A DNA stretch of 64,000 nucleotides, taken from Cystobacter ferrugineus (GTDB taxonomy: Bacteria > Myxococcota > Myxococcia > Myxococcales > Myxococcaceae). The number at the start of each line of letters is the position of its first letter. Position 1 is the first letter of the stretch. The stretch covers positions 441,939 to 505,938 of the forward strand of contig NZ_MPIN01000003.1 in the NCBI RefSeq assembly GCF_001887355.1. The letters are read 5' to 3'. The notes below the pieces were generated by a model. The model saw only the letters and a list, made by a program, of their open reading frames with translations, had not been told where the DNA came from and ran no database searches. Both the position numbers and the translations under genes were made by a program. Shown here piece after piece: positions 1 through 8,899 of this stretch.

Positions 1-345
1 CGCCTTGTCGGAGTAGGGGGGTTGCTCGTGCGGCGGCAGGTGCTCCCAGAGCGAGGAGACGAGGCGGCCCAGGAGGACGAACTCGCTCGTCGCCTCCTCC
101 TGGTTGTAGCCGGAGCGCAAGCGCATGCCGATGTGCGTCTCCTCCAGGCGTCGCCGGGTCTTCTCGGGGTTCCCCCGGTGGCCCTGGCGGGAGATGGTGG
201 CGAGCGTCGCGAGGTACTCGGGCACGTTGTCGGTGAGCTGGTGCGGCGTGAGACCCCGGGCCGACTCCAACCTGCCCGCCTCTTCCAGGAAGCGCTGGAC
301 GAGGAGGTCGAGGTTGTTCTCGATGAAGTCGGCCACCTGGGGCAT
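1..345 (-). CDS. RsbRD-like N-terminal sensor domain protein, partial
   Basis: The reading frame opens at the ATG at 345-343 and runs off the left edge with no stop, so only the first 115 residues are visible. The helical segment (MPQVADFIENNLDLLVQRF, later LTDNVPEYLATLATI and GYNQEEATSEFVLLGRL) resembles the RsbRD N-terminal domain that precedes PAS and histidine-kinase modules in many myxobacterial sensors. In that family it is thought to be a regulatory or sensory helical bundle. A kinase or other output domain would lie outside the window, so the overall function is inferred only. A 10-bp palindrome sits 43 bp upstream of the start. Confidence 0.6.
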   Translation of the reverse strand, partial: MPQVADFIENNLDLLVQRFLEEAGRLESARGLTPHQLTDNVPEYLATLATISRQGHRGNPEKTRRRLEETHIGMRLRSGYNQEEATSEFVLLGRLVSSLWEHLPPHEQPPYSDKA

Positions 346-387
346 GAGGCTCGATCTCCGGGGTCGTGCATTCGGTGGGACCGCGGC

Positions 388-397
388 GTGCTAGCAC
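388..397. promoter_or_regulatory. Palindrome GTGCTAGCAC in divergent intergenic region
   Basis: A perfect 10-bp palindrome lies between the left-edge sensor gene and the MBL-fold gene. Closely similar GTGCTAG words occur just upstream of mrpA (10065-10073) and of the RCK protein gene (38190-38200). It may be a -10 element or operator, but this is pattern only. Confidence 0.25.
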
Positions 398-577
398 AAT
401 GTATTTCCCCTCCTTCCCGGGTGAGGGGCGCCCTGGTGGCGGGGTGACACTGGGACCGCGGATGATGTCGCCCAGGCGGCTTTCGCGAGGGACCGCTCCG
501 ATGCCCGCCGGGCACCCGGGCGAGAGGGGCCAGAAGACGTGCATGCCCGCCCGGACGCGCTATACCCAGCGTCTCCC

Positions 578-1555
578 ATGAGCGTCGAACTGCGAAGGAA
601 TGGGCTGCAACTGGCCGGAACGCCCCTGTTCCTGGACGCCACCCGGAAGACGCCGCTGTCCTTCGTCAGCCACGCGCACGCGGACCACATCGCCCGGCAC
701 GAGCGCACCATCGCCACGGCCGCCACGCTGCGCTTCATGGCGCACCGCCTGGGCAAGGTCGCCGCGCCCCTGCCCGCGCCCTATGGCCGCCCCTTCGAGC
801 TGGGCCCGCTCTCGCTCGAGCTGTTGCCCGCGGGCCACGTGCTCGGCAGCGCCCAGCTGCGCATCATCCGCGAGGACGGCAAGCGCATCGTCTTCACGGG
901 GGACCTGAACCTCGAGCCCTCCCTCACCGCCGAGCCCGCCCAGGTGGCCGAGTGCGACATGCTCATCATCGAGTCCACCTTCGGGCACCCGCGCTACACC
1001 TTTCCGCCGCGCGAGGAGGTGCTCGGGCAGGTGGAGTCCTGGGTGCGCCGCCACCTGGAGCGTGGGGCGGTGCCGGTGCTCCTGGGGTACTCCCTGGGCA
1101 AGAGCCAGGAGGCGATGAAGTACCTGTCGGGCCGGGGCTTCTCGCTCGTGGCGCACGAGTCCATCCACGAGGTGGCCGTGCTCTATGGCGAGCTGGGGGT
1201 GCCCATCGAGCGCATGCGCCGCTTCGACGGCCGGGTGGAGCCGGGCGAGGTGCTCTTCTTCCCGCCGCACCTGGCGCGCAACGGGGCGCTCGCGCCCTTC
1301 TGGCCCCGGGCCACCGCCGTGCTCACTGGCTGGGCGCTGGATGGACCGGGGACCGCGCGGCGCTACGGCGCCGACGTGGCCTTCCCGGTGTCCGACCACG
1401 CCGACTGCGCGGCCCTGGTGCGCTACGCCAAGGCCACCGGCGCCCGCGACATCATCACCCACCACGGCTTCGCCGAGGAGCTGGCCGAGGTGCTGCGCGG
1501 GGAGGGACTGGACGCGCGAGCGCTCGGGAAGCCCCGGCAGCTCGCGCTCCTGTAG
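578..1555 (+). CDS. MBL-fold metallo-hydrolase, RNA/DNA exonuclease-like
   Basis: A 325-residue protein of the metallo-beta-lactamase fold. The metal-binding motif SHAHADH lies near residue 33, followed by GDLNLEP (second metal site), ESTFGHPRY, SDHADC and a late HHGF, the order seen in COG1236-type nucleases related to mRNA 3'-end processing and ligase-associated exonucleases. It probably binds two zinc ions and cleaves a nucleic-acid phosphodiester, but the substrate cannot be told from sequence. An upstream in-frame ATG exists at 539; the ATG at 578 was chosen because the protein then begins directly with the conserved first strand. It converges on the pentapeptide gene, leaving 4 bp between the two stops. 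Confidence 0.8.
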   Translation: MSVELRRNGLQLAGTPLFLDATRKTPLSFVSHAHADHIARHERTIATAATLRFMAHRLGKVAAPLPAPYGRPFELGPLSLELLPAGHVLGSAQLRIIREDGKRIVFTGDLNLEPSLTAEPAQVAECDMLIIESTFGHPRYTFPPREEVLGQVESWVRRHLERGAVPVLLGYSLGKSQEAMKYLSGRGFSLVAHESIHEVAVLYGELGVPIERMRRFDGRVEPGEVLFFPPHLARNGALAPFWPRATAVLTGWALDGPGTARRYGADVAFPVSDHADCAALVRYAKATGARDIITHHGFAEELAEVLRGEGLDARALGKPRQLALL

Positions 1556-1559
1556 CGCC

Positions 1560-3035
1560 TCACGCCTCGCCGGGCGACTGGACGATGAGCTTCTCCTTGC
1601 CGCACACGTCACAGCGCAGGTGGACGAAGAGATCCTCGTCGCTCTCCTCGGGCACCTCGCCCTCGGGCACGCCCAGCTCGCTCTTGCCCAGCGCGGGCAC
1701 CTTCTTGGGGATGTCCTCGGCGCGCAGCGACTGCACGTAGCTCATCTCCCGGTCGTGGCACTCGCGCGTCTCGGGGCCGGTGAGCCACGCGGGCTCCATG
1801 CCCTCGGGCAGCCGGCCGAGCAGCTCCAGGTGGCCCAGGGCCTCGGCGAGGTAGGCCAGACGCCGCAGCCGGGCCTCCTCGGGGAGGGCGGCGAACACCT
1901 GGAAGCCCTCGAGCAGCGCCTGCCGGTCGTCTCCGGTGGCGAGCTGCGCCAGCTCCATGGCCGCGTCGGCCGACTCGAGCGCCTCGTCCCAGTTGTTCTC
2001 CGGGTTGAAGCCGGCCTCCAGCAGGGCCGAGTAGAGCTGGGTGGCGGCGTGGCGGCGGCGCACCTCGTGGGTGTGCTCCACCACTTCCTGGGGCAGGCGC
2101 AGCTCGAGCAGGGCGCCCGTGGTGCGCGGGTCCACCGTGCCGGTGAGGTCATCCACCTGGAGCTCCTCGCGCAGGGCCTCCTTGAGCACCTTGGCCGCGG
2201 AGAAGCGGAAGGAGGGCACCACGCCCACCTCGCGCAGGTACATGGCGGCGAGGTTGGCGTCCTTGGAGCCCATGCGCAGCGAGCGCTGGGCGCGCTCCAC
2301 GGCGGCCGGGTCCGCCGAGGGCTTCTTGTTCTCCAGGCGCGTCTTCACCGCCTCGCGGTAGAGCGTCTCCAGGGAGCTGCCCGGCGGCAGGCGCGTGGGG
2401 ATGAGGGGGCGCAGGCCGGGCACGTCGAGCACCCACACCGGTGGGGCTCCCAGCCGCTTGAGGGCGCGGAAGAAGAGCTGGCCGGGGTTGTCCTGGGGAC
2501 GGAAGGGGGGCAGCTCGCCCTCGGCGGTCGCCTCCGCGGCGGGCAGGCCCAGCACCGCTCCCGGTCCCATCACCTTGTCGCGCTGCTCGCGGGTGAAGGC
2601 GGTGATGCCCTGGACGGGCGGGGGAGGGGGCGGGGGGGCTTCCTGGCCGTCCAGACCGATGACGCGGTCCATGTCCACGTCATCGAAGTCCGCCTCCTCC
2701 AGGCCCTGGGCGCCGGTGAAGTCGCAGCGCAGGAGCTTGAGCTTCTCGAAGGTGGCGCCTTCCAGGTTGGCGCCGCGGAAGTCGCAGTCCTGCATGCGAC
2801 CTCCGTGGAAGTAGGCGTTGGAGAGGTCCGCGTCCCGGAAGTTCATCTTGGACAGGTCGCAGCGCTCCCACTCGCTGCCCACCAGTCCCAGGCCCGACAG
2901 GTCGGCGTTGGCGGAGAAGAGCTGCGAGAAGGTCGCGCCCGTGTGCTCGGTTGGCACCTTGCCGGCCTTGCGCAGGCGGTTCCAGTCCGAGCTTCCGTTC
3001 TGCAGGAGCTGTTCAATCGTGGGGGCTTTCGGCAT
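1560..3035 (-). CDS. Pentapeptide-repeat protein with CxxC tail
   Basis: 491 residues. Residues of about 38-120 form a run of five-residue repeats of the A(D/N)LxX type (ANADLSGLGL, CDLSKMNFRDADLSNAYF, RGANLEGATF), expected to build a right-handed quadrilateral beta-helix. A proline linker (APPPPPPPVQG, about 142-150) joins this to a long, mostly helical region that I do not recognise. The extreme C-terminus carries RCDVCGKEK, a possible metal-binding CxxC. No signal peptide is visible, so it is probably cytoplasmic. Its start is only 43 bp from the divergent rluA-family start, so the two genes must share promoter DNA. The role is unknown; pentapeptide proteins range from DNA mimics to scaffolds. 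Confidence 0.75.
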   Translation of the reverse strand: MPKAPTIEQLLQNGSSDWNRLRKAGKVPTEHTGATFSQLFSANADLSGLGLVGSEWERCDLSKMNFRDADLSNAYFHGGRMQDCDFRGANLEGATFEKLKLLRCDFTGAQGLEEADFDDVDMDRVIGLDGQEAPPPPPPPVQGITAFTREQRDKVMGPGAVLGLPAAEATAEGELPPFRPQDNPGQLFFRALKRLGAPPVWVLDVPGLRPLIPTRLPPGSSLETLYREAVKTRLENKKPSADPAAVERAQRSLRMGSKDANLAAMYLREVGVVPSFRFSAAKVLKEALREELQVDDLTGTVDPRTTGALLELRLPQEVVEHTHEVRRRHAATQLYSALLEAGFNPENNWDEALESADAAMELAQLATGDDRQALLEGFQVFAALPEEARLRRLAYLAEALGHLELLGRLPEGMEPAWLTGPETRECHDREMSYVQSLRAEDIPKKVPALGKSELGVPEGEVPEESDEDLFVHLRCDVCGKEKLIVQSPGEA

Positions 3036-3078
3036 GGACCCGAATTTATCGGTGTGGTGTGGTCCGGGCGCCAGTCAA

Positions 3079-4044
3079 ATGATCGAGTTCCGAATCGAGG
3101 AAGACAGCGCGGGCATGCGGTTGGACAAGTTCCTCCGCAAGAAGCTCGCGAACGTGCCCACCTCCCACCTCTTCAAGATGATTCGCGTGAAGAAGGTGAG
3201 GGTGAACGGCAAGCGTGCCCAACCCGAGCAGCCCCTGGCCGCCGGGGACACCATCTCCATCCGGGGGACGCAGGAGCAGCTGCTCGCCCCCTCCGCGCCC
3301 GAGGAGCGCAAACCCCCACCCCCACCCGCGGTGGACCCCTCCGAGCTGGACATCCTGCTCGAGGACGACTGGCTCATGGCGGTCAACAAGCCCAGTGGCA
3401 TGGCCGTCCACACCGGCAGCGGCATCACCGGGGGCACACTCGTGGACTATGTGCGCGCCTACCTCGGCCCCAAGGCGGTGCGCAACGACTTCACCGCCAG
3501 TCCCGCCCACCGGTTGGACCGGGAGACCAGCGGCGTCATCCTGGTGGCCAAGCGCCGCCCGGCCATGGTCCATTTCACGGATCTCTTCACCAACGGACAT
3601 CCGCGCAAGCGCTACCTCACTCTGGTGAAGGGCAAGATGCCGCGCGACTCCGGGGTCATTAACCTGCCGCTCGCCGAACACCAGCAGACGGCCGAGTCCA
3701 AGGCCCGTCGTGGGGTGAACATGCAGGACGCCATTACCCGGTGGAAGGTCATCCGGCAGTCGAGCGAGGCAGCCCTCCTCTCCTGCGTCATCGAAACCGG
3801 GCGCACCCATCAGATAAGAAGGCATCTGGTGGCCATCGGACACCCGGTGGCGGGCGACAAGAAATATGGAGACTTCGCCTTCAACCGGGACGTGCGGGCG
3901 CGCTGGGGTCTCAAGCGGCTGTTCCTGCACGCCGAGTTCATCGAATTTCCCCACCCGGCCCATCAAGGCAAGGTGGCAGTGGAGGCGGAGTTGCCGCCGG
4001 AGTTGAAGGACGTGTTGAAGCGCGCCGCGCTGGATCCCTCATGA
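3079..4044 (+). CDS. RluA-family 23S rRNA pseudouridine synthase
   Basis: 321 residues. An N-terminal S4 RNA-binding domain (MRLDKFLRKKL, KVRVNGKRA; about 1-60) is followed by the catalytic domain with the hallmark HRLDRETSGV near residue 145, whose Asp is the family nucleophile, then GRTHQIRRHL and GHPVAGDKKYG. This is the RluC/RluD architecture, which isomerises uridines in large-subunit rRNA; the exact target uridine is not predictable. The frame is open further upstream, but the ATG at 3079 begins the S4 domain correctly. Its stop overlaps the start of the penicillin-binding protein gene (ATGA at 4041-4044), so the two are probably translationally coupled. Confidence 0.9.
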   Translation: MIEFRIEEDSAGMRLDKFLRKKLANVPTSHLFKMIRVKKVRVNGKRAQPEQPLAAGDTISIRGTQEQLLAPSAPEERKPPPPPAVDPSELDILLEDDWLMAVNKPSGMAVHTGSGITGGTLVDYVRAYLGPKAVRNDFTASPAHRLDRETSGVILVAKRRPAMVHFTDLFTNGHPRKRYLTLVKGKMPRDSGVINLPLAEHQQTAESKARRGVNMQDAITRWKVIRQSSEAALLSCVIETGRTHQIRRHLVAIGHPVAGDKKYGDFAFNRDVRARWGLKRLFLHAEFIEFPHPAHQGKVAVEAELPPELKDVLKRAALDPS

Positions 4045-6626
4045 GCACGAATTCCCCCAAGTCCAACCGCTCCGAGTCGAAGCTGGTGCTCGACGGTGTT
4101 CCTCCCAAGCGTGTCTGGTGGGTGCGCCTGCTGAAGTTCGCCGCCTGGGCCACGCTCACCGGCGCCACGGCCGCGGGCGTGACGGGCTTCGCCCTCTACT
4201 ACCACTTCTCCGATGGGCTGCCGGACATCCCCCAGGTCCACCGCTACTGGCCCCCCATCACCAGTGAGGTCTTCACGGACGACGCGGTGCTGGCCGGCGA
4301 GTTCTACCACCACCGGCGCAAGGTCGTGCCCTACGAGCACATCCCCAAGCGCTTCGTGCAGGCCTTCATCGCCAGCGAGGACTCGAGCTTCTTCGATCAC
4401 CACGGCGTGGACGTGCTCGGCACGGCGCGCGCCGCCTTCAAGACGATCTCCAAGAAGCTGGGCCTGGGTGGCAGCACCCAGGGTGGCTCCACCCTGACGC
4501 AGCAGACGGCCAAGGCGGTGCTCATCGAGGCCGAGGGCTACGCGTCCGCCACGGCCAAGAACCTCACCCGCAAGGCGCGCGAGGCCATCCTCGCCCGGCG
4601 CCTGGAGGCGGCGCTCACCAAGGAGGAGATCCTCTACCTCTACCTCAACAACGTCTTCCTCGGGCACCACAGCTACGGCGTGCAGAGCGCGGCGGAGAAC
4701 TACTACCGCAAGGACGTGCGCGACCTGACACTCGGGGAGATGACGCTCATCGCGGGCCTGCCCCAGGCGCCCAGCCGCTACTCGCCCTTCCTGCGGCCAG
4801 AGGCGGCCAAGAAGCGCCGCTCGTACGTGCTGCGGCGCATGCTGGACGAGGGGATGATCTCCGAGGCCGAGCGCAAGCAGGCCGACGAGGAGCCGGTGCG
4901 CGTGTACCCGGTGGAGGACGTCTTCCACGAGTTCGCCCCGTACTTCACCGAGCAGGTGCGCCGCAACATGGTGGACCGCTACACCAACAAGGCGCTGCTC
5001 AACGAGGGTCTGAAGATCTTCGCCACCATGGACAGCGAGCGCCAGCGCGCCGCCCAGGAGTCGGTGCTCGAGGGGCTGCTCGCCATCGACAAGCGCCAGG
5101 GCTACCGCGGGCCGGTGCTGCAGCTCGCCACCGAGCAGGAGCGCCGCGCCTTCCTCGACAAGGCCATCAAGGTCATGGGCGACGAGAAGCTCGTGGAGAA
5201 CAAGTTCTACGTGGCGCTCGTCACCAGCATCGAGCCGGACGGCTCGGGCGCGCAGGTGCAGGTGGGGCCGCACAAGGGCCTGCTGCCGCTGCTCGGCATG
5301 CGCTGGGCGCGCAAGGTCAACCCCGAGGGCTACTACCCGGGCGCGCAGCTCACCTCCGTCAAGAAGGCCGTCGCCGTGGGTGACGTCATCGTGGTGCGCC
5401 ACGTGGTGCAGAAGGATCTCACGGACGACAACGTCCAGTTCGACCGCAAGCTGAACAAGGAGATCCCCGAGGGCGTGACGCTCTTCCGCCTGGAGCAGGA
5501 GCCGGAGCTGCAGAGCGCGCTGGTGTCCATCGATCCGCACCGCCAGTACCTCACCGCCATGGTGGGCGGCTACGACTTCGACGCCAACGAGTTCAACCGC
5601 GCCTTCCAGGCGTGCCGCCAGCCGGGCAGCTCCTTCAAGCCGCTCGTGTACTCGGCGGCGCTCGAGCAGCTCGGGTGGACGGGCGCCACCATCATCGTGG
5701 ACTCGCCCATCGTCGAGCATGATCCCGAGAGCGGCGTGGCGTGGAAGCCGGACAACTACAGCGACGAGTTCCTCGGCGACGTGCTCTTGCGCACGGCGCT
5801 GGTCAACTCGATGAACATCCCCGCGGTGAAGACGTTCGGCGCGGTGGGCGTGAAGCCCATGGCCGAGTGGTCCACGCGCCTGGGCCTGACCACGCCCATG
5901 AACATGGACTTCTCCGCGGCGCTGGGCTCCTCGTGCGTGTACCCGTACGACCTGGCCAACGTGTACGCCACCTTCAACCGCTACGGCCGCAAGAAGCCCA
6001 CGTACTTCGTGCGCAAGGTGGAGGATCGCTTCGGGCGCACGCTGGAGGATCACACCTCCTACGACGACCCGTGGGCGCCCCTGCGGGACCGGGTGGCGGC
6101 GGGCTACGCGCGGCTGTTCGAGCCGGGCGAGCAGGTGATGAGCCCCGAGACGGGCTTCATCCTCACGTCCATGCTGCGCGGCGTGGTGCAGGAGGGCACG
6201 GGCGGGCCGGCGCAGAGGCTGGGCAAGCCCGCGGCGGGCAAGACGGGCACCACCAACGACTCCTTCGACACCTGGTTCGCCGGCTACACGCGCGACCTGG
6301 TGACGGTGACGTGGGTGGGCTACGACAAGAACGAGCACCCGCTCAGCCGCTACGAGACGGGTGGCCGCGCCTCCCTGCCCATCTGGCTCAACTACATGAA
6401 GCCGGCGCTCGCGGCGCGTCCCCAGAGCGAGTTCTGGCCGCCCGAGTGGCTGCGCGAGAACCTGCGGCTTTTGCGCATCGACAAGAAGACGGGGAAGCTC
6501 GCCGCGGCGGGGGCCCGCGACAAGGACGCGGTGAACATCTGGTTCAAGAAGGGCACCCAGCCCGAGGACGCGGCCCCGGAGAAGGGGGCCGTGGGTGCTC
6601 AGGACTTCATGATGAGCGCGCCCTGA
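4041..6626 (+). CDS. Class A penicillin-binding protein (PBP1A type)
   Basis: 861 residues. One membrane anchor lies at about 28-53, followed by a GT51 glycosyltransferase domain (IASEDSSFFDHHGVD with catalytic Glu113; TQGGSTLTQQTAK at 147-158) and a C-terminal transpeptidase. The transpeptidase triad is complete: SxxK as PGSSFKP (Ser530, Lys533), SxN as NSMNIP, and KTGT at 734-737. It should polymerise and cross-link peptidoglycan in the periplasm. The start was chosen at the ATG overlapping the upstream stop; the longer frame only extends back into the pseudouridine synthase gene. A charged, Ala-rich tail of about 60 residues follows the transpeptidase. No symbol is given because paralogues are common in these genomes. 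Confidence 0.92.
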   Translation: MSTNSPKSNRSESKLVLDGVPPKRVWWVRLLKFAAWATLTGATAAGVTGFALYYHFSDGLPDIPQVHRYWPPITSEVFTDDAVLAGEFYHHRRKVVPYEHIPKRFVQAFIASEDSSFFDHHGVDVLGTARAAFKTISKKLGLGGSTQGGSTLTQQTAKAVLIEAEGYASATAKNLTRKAREAILARRLEAALTKEEILYLYLNNVFLGHHSYGVQSAAENYYRKDVRDLTLGEMTLIAGLPQAPSRYSPFLRPEAAKKRRSYVLRRMLDEGMISEAERKQADEEPVRVYPVEDVFHEFAPYFTEQVRRNMVDRYTNKALLNEGLKIFATMDSERQRAAQESVLEGLLAIDKRQGYRGPVLQLATEQERRAFLDKAIKVMGDEKLVENKFYVALVTSIEPDGSGAQVQVGPHKGLLPLLGMRWARKVNPEGYYPGAQLTSVKKAVAVGDVIVVRHVVQKDLTDDNVQFDRKLNKEIPEGVTLFRLEQEPELQSALVSIDPHRQYLTAMVGGYDFDANEFNRAFQACRQPGSSFKPLVYSAALEQLGWTGATIIVDSPIVEHDPESGVAWKPDNYSDEFLGDVLLRTALVNSMNIPAVKTFGAVGVKPMAEWSTRLGLTTPMNMDFSAALGSSCVYPYDLANVYATFNRYGRKKPTYFVRKVEDRFGRTLEDHTSYDDPWAPLRDRVAAGYARLFEPGEQVMSPETGFILTSMLRGVVQEGTGGPAQRLGKPAAGKTGTTNDSFDTWFAGYTRDLVTVTWVGYDKNEHPLSRYETGGRASLPIWLNYMKPALAARPQSEFWPPEWLRENLRLLRIDKKTGKLAAAGARDKDAVNIWFKKGTQPEDAAPEKGAVGAQDFMMSAP

Positions 6627-6648
6627 GCGCGCCCTCGTGCGCCGGGCC

Positions 6649-7410
6649 TCAGCGGGCGCGGCGCGCGATGCCGTCGAAGAGACCATTGGGCAGGTGCTTC
6701 ACCAGCCCCATGACGCCCTTCATCTGCCAGGGGAAGGCGTACTCGGCCTCCCCGCGCAGGATGGCCTGGCCCATGAGCTCCACGGCCGCCTCCGTCTCCA
6801 GGAGGAAGGGCATGGCGAACTTGTTCTGGGCCGTCATCTCGCTCTTGACGAAGCCCGGGTAGAGGCAGCTCACCTTCACCCCGGTGCCCTGCAGGTCCAC
6901 GCGCAGGCTCTCCATGAAGATGTGGAGGAAGGCCTTGGAGGCGGAGTAGGCGGCGTTGCGCGGCAGGCCCCGGAAGGCGGCCATGCTGGCCACGCCCACG
7001 ACGTGGCCCCGCTTGCGCTCCACCATGCGCGGCAGCACCGCGCTCAGCGTGGCGGCGGTCCCACTGACGTTGACGTCGATTGTCTGCTTCACCGTCTCCC
7101 ACTTGATGCGCTTGCCGGACGTCTCCTGGCCATAGCCGGCGTTGGCGACGATGAGGTCCAACCCCTCGCAGGCGTCATCCAGCTCGCGCACCCGGGCGAG
7201 CGTGGCGTCCGCCTGGGCGATGTCCAACTCCACCGGCTCGATGTGGGCATGGGCCGCGCGGGCCTGTTGGGCCAGCGCCTCCAGGTTCTCCTTGCGCCGG
7301 GCCGCCGCGTACACCTTGACCCCTCGCCGGGCGAACCACAGGGCCAACCCGCGCCCCAGGCCACTCGAGGCCCCCGTGATCAACGCCGTCCGATAGCTCG
7401 ACTCCGCCAT
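6649..7410 (-). CDS. Short-chain dehydrogenase/reductase
   Basis: 253 residues, classical SDR length. The cofactor motif TGASSGLG is at about 12-19, NAGYG follows beta-4, the catalytic Ser lies in GVASMAAFRG, and YSASK supplies the active Tyr and Lys; LYPGFVKSEM is the usual post-catalytic turn. AAARRK after beta-2 favours NADP. The substrate is unknown. The ATG at 7410 was preferred over one 12 codons upstream because a strong Shine-Dalgarno (AAGGAGG) lies just before it. It is convergent with the penicillin-binding protein gene, 22 bp away. Confidence 0.88.
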   Translation of the reverse strand: MAESSYRTALITGASSGLGRGLALWFARRGVKVYAAARRKENLEALAQQARAAHAHIEPVELDIAQADATLARVRELDDACEGLDLIVANAGYGQETSGKRIKWETVKQTIDVNVSGTAATLSAVLPRMVERKRGHVVGVASMAAFRGLPRNAAYSASKAFLHIFMESLRVDLQGTGVKVSCLYPGFVKSEMTAQNKFAMPFLLETEAAVELMGQAILRGEAEYAFPWQMKGVMGLVKHLPNGLFDGIARRAR

Positions 7411-7571
7411 GTGTGTGCCTCCTTGAGTCCGGGGGATTCCTGCCACGGAAAGCCCTGGCGGGGGAGGGAAAGCGGCGGGCAGGGACGACGTGGGACGGCA
7501 AAGGCCACTTCATGACCCGACTTCTGCATGGTTTCCTCTCCATGCACCACACCGGGAGGAACCTGTTGGAT

Positions 7572-8023
7572 ATGAGAGGGCGTGGGGCCAGGACGCGTAG
7601 CACCTTGGGGCTGGCAGGTTTTCTCCTGGTGCTCGTGGCGGCTCTCGGTGCCCAGGCGGAGCCTCCCTCCTTCACGCTCCCTGGCCGTAAGCCGGACTCC
7701 AGGGTGCCCTGGGGCGCTTTTGTGGGGAAGAGAGAGAACAAGCGGGACGCTGCCTGACGGCGCTCAATGAGGCCGTCAAACCTGACAAGAAACTCGTGGG
7801 AGGCATTGGCTTCGAGGGGTCCCTCTTCCTCGAATTCGAGAATGGGGGAGCACTCTGGCATTTGTCTTGGCGCACACCAGAGCCCGGCGTGACTCTGTAC
7901 CGCTGGAACTATCGGCGCAAGAAGCCCAGTGCTTCCTGGAAGGAGCGGGCGGCCCAGAAGGCAGAAGAGTTGCCCAGGGGAGAAATAGCGCGGCGCGGTG
8001 AATTGGCAGAGCAGGCCACCTGA
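7572..8023 (+). pseudogene. Secreted protein gene with frame break at an (AG)4 run
   Basis: The ATG at 7572 follows GGGAGGA (7554-7560) and opens a clear signal peptide (STLGLAGFLLVLVAALGAQA), but this frame stops at 7757. A second frame, open from 7691 to 8023, reads smoothly as CLTALNEAVKPDKK, GGIGFEGSLFLEFENGG, WHLSWRTPEPGVTLY and RRKKPSASWKERAAQKAEEL. Removing one AG from the run at 7729-7736 joins the two as VGKREQAGRCLTALNEAV, giving a protein of about 149 residues. I do not recognise the family. It lies 23 bp upstream of the unknown gene at 8047, so they are probably one operon. The break may be real or a sequencing error. Confidence 0.55.
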
Positions 8024-8046
8024 ACTCGGTGTTAGGGCGAAAAGCC

Positions 8047-8847
8047 ATGACCCAGGAACACTCACCGGTGCTCGAGTTTCCAGCGATGCTCTACGGCTCC
8101 TCCTCCGCCATTCTCCGCAAAGTGAGAGCTGAGGGCCATTGGTGGGCCCGGGAGTATCGCAAGACCGGTGCCTTTCCCCAGCCCCGGCAGATGCGCCAGG
8201 TGCTGCCCGGCGAGGTACTGGTGGTGCGCCCAGGGGCCGAATTCGACTTGAACCGCACACGCTGGTGGATGCACATGTTCGTCGGCGTCTTCACCAGCGT
8301 GGACGAATGCGTCCCCAAGGAGGAGCGTCAACGCACGGAAGATGCCTTCGAGTCCTTTTGCCTGAGCACCCCTTGGGGGGCCCTCTACCATGTCGTGTCT
8401 CCGCCCCCCTTACGGAGCGCTGAGCACATGGCGAACCGGCTCGCCTCGGTGCTCCGCTTCTGGGATGTGCTCCAGGGCCTTCGCTATGCGTTCTGGTTCG
8501 GCAAGAAGTACACGCTGGAAGAACTCATGGAGGATATCTACCGCAAGACATTGGAGGCATGGTGCCCTGGAGGCCCTGCCTCGGTTCGCGAGCACCTGGC
8601 CCTGACGGTGGATCGCATGTCTCGCGCTACCCGAGAGGATTGTCTGGAGGCCGTGCTCCGGATGATGCCTATCCTGGCGAAGGAGGACACTGACTTGAAG
8701 CACCGCGAGGTGCTCGGCGACCCGGGCTTCCTGCGCGAGCGCCTCTGCGCGCTTCCCCTGAAGGACTTCGAGGATTTCTCCAGCGCCTACAAATACACGG
8801 TGTCCGTACAGTTGGCTGCCTGGGACAGGGAGTTGGGACGGCATTAG
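8047..8847 (+). CDS. Hypothetical protein, partner of frame-broken secreted protein
   Basis: 266 residues, unrecognised. It is rich in aromatic residues in its first half (GHWWAREYRK, RTRWWMHMFVGVF, RFWDVLQGLRYAFWFGKKY) and helical later (TREDCLEAVLRMMPILAKED). No signal peptide or transmembrane span is apparent, so a cytosolic location is likely. A GTG at 8029 would add six residues; ATG 8047 is preferred. It follows the frame-broken secreted gene by 23 bp. A small secreted protein plus a cytosolic partner is the usual shape of an effector-immunity pair, but nothing in the sequence proves that. Confidence 0.6.
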   Translation: MTQEHSPVLEFPAMLYGSSSAILRKVRAEGHWWAREYRKTGAFPQPRQMRQVLPGEVLVVRPGAEFDLNRTRWWMHMFVGVFTSVDECVPKEERQRTEDAFESFCLSTPWGALYHVVSPPPLRSAEHMANRLASVLRFWDVLQGLRYAFWFGKKYTLEELMEDIYRKTLEAWCPGGPASVREHLALTVDRMSRATREDCLEAVLRMMPILAKEDTDLKHREVLGDPGFLRERLCALPLKDFEDFSSAYKYTVSVQLAAWDRELGRH

Positions 8848-8870
8848 GGCATAGGGCGCGGGAAAGGTGC

Positions 8871-8899
8871 GCCTGACGGGCCTCGGTGGGAGGTCAGGC
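8871..8899. terminator. Convergent hairpin between 8047 gene and GST
   Basis: A 7-bp stem GCCTGAC/GTCAGGC with a 15-nt loop lies at the junction of two convergent genes and overlaps the GST stop codon. It has no T tract. A weak bidirectional terminator is plausible. Confidence 0.3.

Noticed and set aside
1185-3662. 825-codon plus-strand frame running across the pentapeptide-repeat gene
   Set aside because: It spans the end of one gene, the antisense of a second and an alternative frame of a third, with low-complexity composition.
3963-6686. 907-codon open frame on the minus strand opposite the penicillin-binding protein gene
   Set aside because: Its translation is His/Arg/Val/Leu-rich noise typical of antisense frames in GC-rich genes, while the plus strand encodes a complete PBP1A with all motifs.
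7572-8847. Calling the pair a proven toxin-immunity system
   Set aside because: Only the arrangement suggests it; no toxin fold or immunity family could be recognised in either protein.
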